From assembly GCA_043814035.1 (NCBI GenBank), contig JBDRKJ010000007.1, positions 189,023 through 253,022 of the forward strand: DNA of 64,000 nucleotides, written 5' to 3'. The notes beneath the pieces are model-generated. The model saw nothing but the letters and a program-made list of their open reading frames with translations. It was not told the DNA's origin and did no database searches. Positions 47,058-56,100 of this stretch are shown in pieces. The translations under genes and the position numbers were made by a program. The DNA comes from Peribacter sp043814035 (lineage in GTDB: Bacteria; Patescibacteriota; Gracilibacteria; Peribacterales; Peribacteraceae). Every line of letters starts with the position of its first letter. Position 1 is the first letter of the stretch.

Positions 47058-49814
47058 ATGCAATGGAAGGAATTTGAACTCTCCCTCCGGCATCTCTCTG
47101 CTACGCAACGTGAGCGTGTGCAACGTGCATTTGAACTGTGTATAAGTGCGCACGAGGGGCAGAAACGCAAATCCGGAGAGCCGTACTGCAGCCATCCCAT
47201 TGCGGTTGCTCTCACTCTTGCCGACCTAGAGGCCGGCGCCGATTCTCTCGTCGCTGCGCTGCTCCACGATGCACTGGAAGACACTGACCTCAGACTCGCC
47301 TTTATCGAAAAACGTTTCGGCCAGACTGCGTCAGCGTTGATCGAAGGAATGACGAAGCTCGACGATGAATCGGTACGCGAGCATCCCACTCTCAATGAAG
47401 AGATCGAGTCGCTGCGAAAAATGGTCATCCTGATGCAGGAGGATATTCGCATCATGGTGATCAAACTGGCTGACCGCCTGCACAACATGCGCACAGTCAA
47501 ATTCCTCTCGAAGGAGCGGCAGCAATCTTTCGCACAGGAGACGATGGACATCTACGTCAAGATTGCCGAACGGATGAGCATGCATGACTTGAGTGATGAA
47601 CTTGAAGGTCTCTGCTTGACCGTGCTGGACCCCGAGACCTTCGCAGCACTCGTACAACTCCGCGACGCCAATGTACAGCAGGGAGCCAAGATTGTGGATG
47701 CGCTCCGTGAAACGCTCTACGGCGAACCGGAACCGCTTTCTGAAAAGGTCACGGTACGCGTGGAACAGAAAACGTGGGATCATTTGCGCGCGCGCCTCGC
47801 ATCAGAAACTGAAACACGTAGTAGCCGGTCGGATGTCACGTGCGCCTTTCTCTGTGATGACATTTCGCAATGCTATGAAACATTGGGTGTGCTCCATCAA
47901 AAGTGGCAACATGAAATCCTCTCGTTCAAAGATTTCATCAATGCGCCGGCCATTAATGGTTATCGTGGATTACACACGACAATCATTCTCAAAGAAGGCA
48001 CACGCGTACGATGCAAAATTCGCACGAAGGAAATGCAGAAATATGCTAGGAAAGGCGTATCGATCTTCTGTTTTGACGATAAGGCCGTCGGAATCATGGA
48101 GTATTTGCCTTGGACTGAGCGCATCGCGCCGCTCTCGAAAGATACAGAAGATAAGAGTCAGGAATTCTGGGATAGCCTGCAAAATGACATTCTCGGCAAA
48201 TCCATCTTCATCTATGGACCCGATGACACCACCATCCAGTTACCCACGGGAGCCACAGCTCTCGATGGAGCGTTCTACCTTTTTAAAAATAAGACACTCA
48301 AGACCAAGGTGATCAAAATCAATGGCAAAGAGATACCCTTCTTCACTGCACTGAACGATGGAGATTCACTCTCGCTGGAACTTGCCAGCCGCCACACGGT
48401 GACACGCGACTGGCTCGAATGGGTGCATACGGGAGTGGCCATTGCTGCGATTCGTTCACTACTAGGATCCGCATCGCATCAGCAGAAAATCGAAAGTGGC
48501 AAACGTATTCTTCAGGAGGCAATGATCAAACAGGCACGTGGATACCTAAAGGAATTCACTGAAGAGAGTCTGCTGACCGGTATCCGCACGCTCGGACACA
48601 CCTCTCTCGAAGAAACCTTCATCGCCATCGCCAACGGCCACTTGCAGCCCTCGGTCGCCATTACCGCAATCTTTCAGCCCGCAAAGCCCGGAGAGGATTC
48701 CTCGCCCGAAAAGAAGTACTGCACCGTGAGCTTTCGGTTTCCGAGTGTTTCATTAAACGATTTACTCAGTCGCATGCTGTTCCTCGAAGAAAAATACGGC
48801 GTCTCTCTGGGTGGCATGCAGATCGTACCAACCAGTCAGCAGACGACAAAAATCATCATACGCATTAACCTCTCAACAGAAGAGCGGCGATCCATTTCCA
48901 CCGAACTGTGCGCTATGGGGGCGGAACATGTGCGTGTGCTCCAAACACACTCGATGACCAGGCAAGTGCTGACGGTGATTTTCATTTTTGCACTCTGGGG
49001 TTTCGACCCAATCTTTGCGCACTTACTGCTCAATACACACCAAATCTCGCCTCTCGATCTTACTATCGTCCGCTTCTTTTCACTACTCGGCTTAAGCACA
49101 GTAATGCTGCTCTGGGTTCGACTACACTCCCCACTTCGTTTTGTTGCCCTCCCGCTGCGCAGCAAGACGCTCTGGCTCTCGGTGGGGTCACTGTTCCTTG
49201 TAGCGTTCTTCTCGTACCTCTCTCTCGAACGAACTCTGCCTTCACACTACACCATTCCCATGACCGCTTCGGGCTTTCTGCTCACGACCATCGTCAACCG
49301 CAAGCGCTGGAAGACACTTTTTGCCTCATGGGGATGCTTCGGCATTGGCATCCTGCTCCTCATCACTTCCACACCCTCCTGGACACCTCGTGACATACTG
49401 TTCACATTCATCGCCATTGCTGCATTTACGGTATTCTCGATCACCAGCGAACGATACAAGCGACTGGAAAACGTGGATGTGCGCGCTGCGCAGTACTTCT
49501 TTGTAATTTCGTTCTTCTGTGCACTTCTCGTTCTACCCCTACTTCCCTCAGCACACCTTCTGCAGTACGCCATGCCCGTCATTGCGCGCATGATTCTGTT
49601 CAGCATATTCTTCGCCGGCCTGCCCTATTACATCTATTACTACCTCCTCTCGCATCGAGAAATTGATTTCGTTATGCAATTCTCTTTCCTGCTGATTTTC
49701 ATGACGATCATTGGACAAGCGATCCTCATGAATCAAGTCACACACATCACATTCCTCGCTGGCACCATTGTGGCAATGGGTGCAGTACTTCCGCTTGCCA
49801 TCAAGCAGAAGTAG
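47058..49814 (+). CDS. RelA/SpoT homologue fused to an EamA-type transporter domain
   Basis: 918 residues in one uninterrupted frame. Residues 1-190 are the HD hydrolase: His46, HD at 70-71, ED at 74-75, and KLADRLHNMRT (Asp139, Asn143). Residues about 230-345 resemble the (p)ppGpp synthetase (CYETLGVLHQKW, FKDFINAPAINGYRGLHTTI) but key residues are lost: the catalytic Glu of ExQIRT is Cys319 (RCKIRT), the RxKxxY segment is degenerate, and RFKDYI has lost its Arg. TGS (about 381-442) and an ACT-like region (about 555-630) follow. Residues about 634-918 have about nine or ten membrane helices like an EamA/DMT permease. It is therefore a probable membrane-bound (p)ppGpp hydrolase rather than a synthetase. 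Confidence 0.9.
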   Translation: MQWKEFELSLRHLSATQRERVQRAFELCISAHEGQKRKSGEPYCSHPIAVALTLADLEAGADSLVAALLHDALEDTDLRLAFIEKRFGQTASALIEGMTKLDDESVREHPTLNEEIESLRKMVILMQEDIRIMVIKLADRLHNMRTVKFLSKERQQSFAQETMDIYVKIAERMSMHDLSDELEGLCLTVLDPETFAALVQLRDANVQQGAKIVDALRETLYGEPEPLSEKVTVRVEQKTWDHLRARLASETETRSSRSDVTCAFLCDDISQCYETLGVLHQKWQHEILSFKDFINAPAINGYRGLHTTIILKEGTRVRCKIRTKEMQKYARKGVSIFCFDDKAVGIMEYLPWTERIAPLSKDTEDKSQEFWDSLQNDILGKSIFIYGPDDTTIQLPTGATALDGAFYLFKNKTLKTKVIKINGKEIPFFTALNDGDSLSLELASRHTVTRDWLEWVHTGVAIAAIRSLLGSASHQQKIESGKRILQEAMIKQARGYLKEFTEESLLTGIRTLGHTSLEETFIAIANGHLQPSVAITAIFQPAKPGEDSSPEKKYCTVSFRFPSVSLNDLLSRMLFLEEKYGVSLGGMQIVPTSQQTTKIIIRINLSTEERRSISTELCAMGAEHVRVLQTHSMTRQVLTVIFIFALWGFDPIFAHLLLNTHQISPLDLTIVRFFSLLGLSTVMLLWVRLHSPLRFVALPLRSKTLWLSVGSLFLVAFFSYLSLERTLPSHYTIPMTASGFLLTTIVNRKRWKTLFASWGCFGIGILLLITSTPSWTPRDILFTFIAIAAFTVFSITSERYKRLENVDVRAAQYFFVISFFCALLVLPLLPSAHLLQYAMPVIARMILFSIFFAGLPYYIYYYLLSHREIDFVMQFSFLLIFMTIIGQAILMNQVTHITFLAGTIVAMGAVLPLAIKQK

Positions 49815-49880
49815 AAGCTGCTGCCAGACACCTCATCCCACGAAGATCTTCGCGCCACAGCACCATCGAAACACTCGTAA

Positions 49881-51008
49881 TTACTCGTGGTTTTCAACCC
49901 CGTAGTAACGATCGAGGCGTCGCCCAGCCAGCTCTTGTACGGTGTCAAATTTTCTTGATAAGCCATACTCCCACATGGGCTCTAAGACGACGACATTACT
50001 CTGTGGAGCAAAATTCGCAATTTCGCGCGCGACAATCTCACCTTTGTTGATACGGTGACCAATGTGATCGAAGCCACAGGAAGTGAGGAGTTGTGCACTC
50101 GACGTATTCTCGCCCCCGCTAAACTGCCAAGCACCTTCTGCGATAATCGGTTGCTTGAGGGTGAGACGAGAGAAGCGATAGAAGAAAATGCTCCTTGGGC
50201 AGTGCTCCCCCTCAGTTTCCTCAAGGTAACTCAGTGTTTCTGCAATGATCTTCGTACCGGCTCCTTCCCACCCTTTTCGCACATTGATCGTGTCCATCTC
50301 CATCATAGTCTCGAACGGAGGAAGGTCCGTCTGATTCATGCCACGCAATTTCACCTGATGAAAAATCCTCCTCACGTGCGACGCATACTCTCTACTCTCC
50401 CGGGGAGAGCAATTCCCGGCCGGGGGTAATCGATACGTCAGCCAAGCTACCATCTCACCTGTTTCACTATGCAGTGCCACAAGCTGGTAACGCCCGGGCC
50501 TCCCCGATTGACCCGTAAGATCACGGTGCATTTGATCATAGACCGATTCATAGTCATCGGCATAGTACGGCCGCTCTACGGCATTCGGTCGTGAGCGATT
50601 GAGCATGCCGCCGCGGTGAATGAATTCTCGAAAAACAGCCTCTTCACCTTCTACGAGTGCGCGAAACGCTTCATCGGGCACCAGGTTGGCATCGTAGAGA
50701 TTGATAGCCCCCATCAGCTGAGGATGCTCGGCAGGAGCGTCCGCTCCAATGTTTATTAATTCCAGATGGGTATTGCGCAGACGCTTCCTCGCGATGAGGA
50801 TATCTCGCACAGCGGTAGGCCCACCTGCCTGTATGCCGGCAAGCGTCTGCAAGATATGCTCAACTGCGTCTCCATCTTCCTCTTCATCTTCATTGGACAG
50901 ATCGCCAGTCTCTGGTGGCTCCTGCTCATCAGGTACCCTGCCGGTGAAGACGTGTTCATCGTCCAAATACTTTGAGAAAAAGGAAGCTGATTCTAAAGAA
51001 CGCAACAT
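49881..51008 (-). CDS. Hypothetical protein with GNAT-like acetyltransferase core
   Basis: 375 residues from ATG 51008 (a TTG at 51014 is an alternative start). The N-terminus is acidic (PETGDLSNEDEEEDGD). The middle and C-terminal part resembles a GNAT fold: YQLVALHSETGEMVAWLTYRL, then METDTINV-like strand MEMDTINVRKGWEGAGTKIIAETLSYLEE (motif A with the GAGT acetyl-CoA loop), then a terminal AQLLTSCGFDHIGHR typical of motif B. It may be an N-acetyltransferase acting on a protein or small molecule, but overall length is well above a minimal GNAT domain. Confidence in the family is moderate. Confidence 0.55.
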   Translation of the reverse strand: MLRSLESASFFSKYLDDEHVFTGRVPDEQEPPETGDLSNEDEEEDGDAVEHILQTLAGIQAGGPTAVRDILIARKRLRNTHLELINIGADAPAEHPQLMGAINLYDANLVPDEAFRALVEGEEAVFREFIHRGGMLNRSRPNAVERPYYADDYESVYDQMHRDLTGQSGRPGRYQLVALHSETGEMVAWLTYRLPPAGNCSPRESREYASHVRRIFHQVKLRGMNQTDLPPFETMMEMDTINVRKGWEGAGTKIIAETLSYLEETEGEHCPRSIFFYRFSRLTLKQPIIAEGAWQFSGGENTSSAQLLTSCGFDHIGHRINKGEIVAREIANFAPQSNVVVLEPMWEYGLSRKFDTVQELAGRRLDRYYGVENHE

Positions 51009-51067
51009 TGTCAATCAATCAAAAGAAGCCTATTTATCCAGTCAAAAGACGCATATTTCCCCAATAT

Positions 51068-51589
51068 TTATTGGCGTACGACCCGGGACAGGACCCTCCG
51101 CACTGCTTCTCGCACTGCGTCAGTGGTCTTGTCTTCGACAATTGACGATACCTGAGCAAGAGTCGTGGGAACATGCGCCTGTTCTAGCAGCCACGGACGC
51201 AGCATGCCCAATGCCCTGACAGATACTGCCTTAACAAGTGCCTGAAAATTACTGATCCTAGCGACGCTGGCGGCAAATTCCGAACTCTGAAGGACTTTGA
51301 ATGCTTCCATGGTGACTGATTTTCGAGCAGCAGCTAACAATCTGTCCAGAACTTCTGCCTCCTCAGGAGACCCTGGTTCAACCTGTTCATTTGCAATACC
51401 GGTCTTATCGCCACAAGCAGAAGCAGAGTCTCCTTCTCCTATGCCTGGCTTGCGCTCTCCACCCTCCAGAACACTCTCGGGATCATCGTCCACAACAGAA
51501 AGGGCCACCCGTTGTCCTCGTTGAGCACGAACCTCCACGACGGGTTCACGCGGGCCAGCGTTTGGAGCTCCTTTATGCATCGCTTCCAT
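51068..51589 (-). CDS. Hypothetical protein
   Basis: 173 residues from ATG 51589 (the frame is open to 51808 but the additional residues overlap the divergent gene). The N-terminal half is polar and disordered (KGAPNAGPREPVVEVRAQRGQRVALSVVDDDP), the C-terminal half helical (LLAAARKSVTMEAFKVLQSSEFAASVARISNFQALVKAVSVRALGML), with no recognised domain. Divergent from the M20 peptidase gene. Confidence 0.45.
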   Translation of the reverse strand: MEAMHKGAPNAGPREPVVEVRAQRGQRVALSVVDDDPESVLEGGERKPGIGEGDSASACGDKTGIANEQVEPGSPEEAEVLDRLLAAARKSVTMEAFKVLQSSEFAASVARISNFQALVKAVSVRALGMLRPWLLEQAHVPTTLAQVSSIVEDKTTDAVREAVRRVLSRVVRQ

Positions 51590-51746
51590 TCTCGTCTTTC
51601 TCGACCGTTCGTCAATATAAATGCATGCGAAATTGGCAAGAGGCAAAGAATGATTGGCGGACAGAACGGAAAAATTACGTATGAGAACGTCTGGTGAAAA
51701 GGGTGCCACGTGGTAGCATGAGCAACTTCGTCTTCTGCCCTCACTC

Positions 51747-53066
51747 ATGCAGGAATTTCCTTCTTCCAGAGAGCTGCTCGGAGACCTCGTCACCCGAGAG
51801 TCGCACACGCCGCAGGGAGAGCGAGCACTGGCAGAATACCTCGCGCAGTTTGCCGAGCAATGGGATCTGGGAGCCGTAAATATTCACGGCTATCCGCCAG
51901 ACGCAAAATTTGCAGATCTGACTCCTCCGCCGATCAACGTGACCATCGATATCAACCCGGACAATACCGCTCGCCCTGGTGAAATGCTGTGGTTCGGCCA
52001 CTTCGATTCCATCGATCCACGCACGCACTATCCGCCTGAATACCAAGGCGACGCGTACCAACTCACACTCGATCGCAACGATCCCGATGTTGCCAAAGGT
52101 CTTAAGAGTGCCGACATGGCTGCTGGTATTGTTAGCATGCTCCAAGCCGCGCGGCAGCTGAGGCAGGACCGATCACGCATACGACACTCCGTCCGCATTC
52201 TGCTTGTAGGAGGTGAGGAGGGGCAGTCACATGGTATCTACGCAGCCCTTGATGGTCACAATAACCTGGTAGGCGGTGCTCATTGCGCTGTATCAACGGA
52301 CATCGCAGTCGGCACGAAGATCAATGATCCCCCGCTCCTCTGCATCGGCCGCTCCGGACGAGTGGGCCTGCGTCTCGTGGTAAAAGGAGAAGGAATGCAC
52401 GGGGGAAATGCCAGTTCGGCAGACCCTCTCAGCCTCGTCACTATCCGGGCGGCCATCGTCACGCTCGCTCTCCCCCACATCGCATTCCCGCAGCGGGAAG
52501 AAGAGCACTTCCGCACGCTCATGCCGCCGACGAATGCCGTGGTGCGGGACGTGCACACAGGCGATCCCGAAACACGCGGTACGGTCCGTCAGGAAAATAT
52601 GAGCGTGCCGAGTCTCGAAACGATTGATATCGACGTGATCAACAGCAACCCGGCTCTCGATCCTGCTACAATCATCGATATCGTTCGGCGCGGCGTCGAT
52701 GCGGCATTGCAGAAAGAAAATATCAGGGACCCCGACATCGTGACGTACCATCGCGAGCCCGGAAGGGAGACACCGTTCCTCAAACCGTACATGGAGCATC
52801 CCGATCACACTTGGGTCAAGACGGTTGCCCAGTGCATGGAAACCACCGATGGCGTACGCCCGCTCATCAAAGGGGGCAAAGGCACGGCAGACGAAGGAGC
52901 TGTTGTGCATGCCATGCAGATACCCACTGTGATTTTGCCCCCCATCTGTGAGGGGGAGCACACTCACTACGAACGTGTGCGTCTGAGTAGCATGGATCGA
53001 AACGCGGCAACACTGAGAAAGTTGGCACTCTTGGAAGATCCCCTCACGCACGTCAACTACCGATGA
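51747..53066 (+). CDS. M20 family metallopeptidase
   Basis: 439 residues. Metal-binding motifs of ArgE/DapE/CPG2-type peptidases are present: MLWFGHFDSI (HxD), GLKSADMAAGIVSM (bridging Asp), VGGEEGQSHGIYAA (EE) and, near the C-terminus, GEHTHYERVR (last His). A dimerisation lid (GRSGRVGLRLVVKGEGMHGGNASSADPLSLV) lies between them. Substrate could be a dipeptide, an acylated amino acid or a peptidoglycan fragment; this is not evident. The start ATG 51747 is accepted because of the direct family-like N-terminus. Confidence 0.88.
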   Translation: MQEFPSSRELLGDLVTRESHTPQGERALAEYLAQFAEQWDLGAVNIHGYPPDAKFADLTPPPINVTIDINPDNTARPGEMLWFGHFDSIDPRTHYPPEYQGDAYQLTLDRNDPDVAKGLKSADMAAGIVSMLQAARQLRQDRSRIRHSVRILLVGGEEGQSHGIYAALDGHNNLVGGAHCAVSTDIAVGTKINDPPLLCIGRSGRVGLRLVVKGEGMHGGNASSADPLSLVTIRAAIVTLALPHIAFPQREEEHFRTLMPPTNAVVRDVHTGDPETRGTVRQENMSVPSLETIDIDVINSNPALDPATIIDIVRRGVDAALQKENIRDPDIVTYHREPGRETPFLKPYMEHPDHTWVKTVAQCMETTDGVRPLIKGGKGTADEGAVVHAMQIPTVILPPICEGEHTHYERVRLSSMDRNAATLRKLALLEDPLTHVNYR

Positions 53067-53119
53067 GAATGGAGGGCAATGGAGCACACACCGCAAGGCG
53101 GATATGCTAATCTCTGGGC

Positions 53120-56100
53120 ATGTTCGACTCTGTAGACCCCAAGCAGCGGCTACCCGAACTGGAAGAGGGCATCCTGCGCTACTGGCAGGAGGAAGATGTC
53201 TTCAAGCGCAGTGTGAAGCAACGGAAAGGAGAAAAGGAGGCAGCACAGCACTCGTTCTCATTCTACGACGGCCCCCCCTTTGCCACGGGGCTCCCTCACT
53301 ACGGGCACCTGCTCGCGGGCACCATCAAGGATGTCATTCCGCGCTACCAGGCGATGCGAGGAAAGTATGTGGAGCGACGCTTCGGTTGGGATTGTCACGG
53401 GCTGCCTGTCGAAAATTTGATTGAGAAAGAGCACAACATCACCTCGCATCAGCAGATCGAAGAGATGGGTATCGCAAAGTTCAATGAGCTCTGCTGCGGA
53501 TCGGTGCAGCGCTACACCAAAGAATGGCGCACTGTGGTGGAGCGGATGGGGCGCTGGGTAGATATGGACTGGGATTACCGCACCATGGATCCGGAGTACA
53601 TGGAATCGATCTGGTGGGTGTTCAGCGAGCTCCATAAGAATGGGCTCGTGTACGAGGGTTACAAGGGAATGTATGTCTGCCCGCGCTGCGCCACACCGCT
53701 CAGTAACTTTGAAGTGGCGCAGGGCTACAAAGACGTGACTGATCTTTCGGTAACAGTGAAGTTCGAATTACAAAAAGAAAGAAAGGGAATAAAAGAAACA
53801 GAGGAAATAAAGGAGTATCTGCTGGCGTGGACCACTACTCCGTGGACACTGCCGGGGAATCTCTTCCTTGCGGTACATCCTAAGGTCAAATATGTAAAAT
53901 TCTGGTATCAGAAAAATGGAGCCTCCAAAGAAACTTTCATTACTTCCTTGGACTTCTATAACAAACTGCGTGAACAATCTGATTCTTTTGCTAGTGCGAC
54001 AGAAAACTTTCCTCAGCACAAAAATCCGAATTTTGAAATTCAAGAAATCAAATCTGACTACATCGATGGAAAGGAATTGGCGAACTTAAAATTCAAACCG
54101 CTTTTTCCATATTTTGCAAAAAATAATGAATATAAGAATGCATTCCGGATCATTACAGCGGATTTCGTAGCAACGGATGAAGGCACCGGCATCGTGCACA
54201 TCGCGCCGGGTTTCGGCGAAGACGACTACCGTGTGGGGCTGAAGGAGAAAGTGCCGATCCTGCAGCATGTCACGATGGAAGGGAAATTCATCCCGGAAGT
54301 GACGGACTTTGCGGGAATGGAAGTGAAACCAACGGAGGATTCGGGTAAGACCGACCGCCTCGTCGCCAAGTGGCTCAAGGAACACAACAAGCTCTTCGAC
54401 GAAGAAACGTACCGCCATAGCTACCCGCACTGCTGGCGCTGCGATTCACCACTCCTCAACTACGCCACGAGCTCGTGGTTCGTGAATGTAGAGAAGATCA
54501 AAGAAGACCTACTCAAAGCGAATGCGCAGACAGAGTGGGTACCCGCGCATCTACGTGATGGCCGTTTCGGCAAGTGGCTGGAGGGCGCACGCGACTGGGC
54601 AATCAGCCGCAACCGCTACTGGGGAACACCCCTGCCTATCTGGCGATGCAGGGACACAGGCGACCTCACGGTGATCACCGGCCGCGACGAGCTTATGGCA
54701 CAGCAGAAGATCCGGTTCACCAAGGTGACGGTGCTGCGTCACGGCGAGAGTGAAGGCAACTTGATCCCCATTTACCAAGGCACCCCACCGGGCACCCCCC
54801 TTACAGACACCGGTCGCGCGCAGGCGAAGGAGGCTGCAAGCTTCATAAAGAAAGGAGAAATCAGCGCCATCTACTGTTCGCCCTTGGCGCGTACGCGCGA
54901 AACGGCAGAAGTGATCGCCAAGGCCACGGGTGCCTCTGTTATTGAGGATGAGCGGCTGCGCGAAGTCAGTTTCGGGGAGTACGAAGGCAAGACCGTCGAC
55001 TACTCAAACCTCACCTTCGTCAAGGCCCGTCGGGCCCACAAGCTCGAAACAGGATCGCCCGAGAGCATCTACCACTTTCCGGGTATGGAAACGTGGCGCT
55101 CTGTGCAGGAGCGAATCAGTGCCTTCCTCACCGAAGTTCTCCCACTGCATCGCGGTGGCCACATTGTCATCGTCACACACGCTGATCCCATGCAGAATGT
55201 TCGACATTTCTTCAATAAAGAGGATCCGCTCAAACTGAGCCATCAGCCGTATCCCAAGTACGCCGAGCCAGTTTCGTTCTTCTGGGATCAGCGCACAGAA
55301 TCGCAACTCGATCTGCATAAGCATGTTGTGGATGATGTGACGTGGGGAGCGTCGGCGCAAAAGAGTGACATTGCACTCACGGTTGTGCGTCACGGCCAGA
55401 CCGACTGGAATGCAGAACATAAAGTGCAAGGCGGCAATGTCGATACGCCACTCAACGAAACAGGAAGGGCCCAAGTGCAGGCGCTCGCCAAAAAACTGAA
55501 GAAGCGGAAATTCGATGTCATCATCTCTTCGGATCTCAAGCGCGCCGTCGAGACGGCCGAGATCCTCAGCACTGAGCTTAAGGCCCCGCACGTCGCACGA
55601 TGGAAGGAGTTGCGTGAACGTGACACGGGCGCGTGGAGCGGCGAACCCGTGAAGAAGCATAACACTCTGCTCCCGAGCGGCGAGATTGCGAGCCCGGCGC
55701 TTCACCCCGGCACACCCGAAGGTGGTGAAAACCTTGAGACATTCATCCGGCGACTGGCTGGGGCACTGGAGCGCATTCGTGCCGATTACCCGGGCAAGCG
55801 CGTACTGGTGGCTTGCCATTCGGGGCCGCTTAAAATTCTGCAGACGCTTGTCGAAAATCTGTCTCTCGCCGAGGCTGCTGCCATTGATCCCAAGAATGCC
55901 GAAGCGATAGAGCTCACACTATCGGCGCCCATGCAGCGAATCTCCGAAGTTCTGGATTGCTGGTTCGAATCGGGCTCCATGCCGTACGCGCAGGGCCACT
56001 TTCCCTTCGCCTTTTCTCATCACAAGAAGAAGCTCCCGGCAGGATTCCCGGCAGACTTCATCGCCGAGGGCATGGATCAGACACGCGGGTGGTTCTACAC

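Noticed and set aside
55004..55819. 271-codon frame antisense to ileS
   Set aside because: Overlaps both inserted phosphatase domains on the other strand, which have clear motifs.
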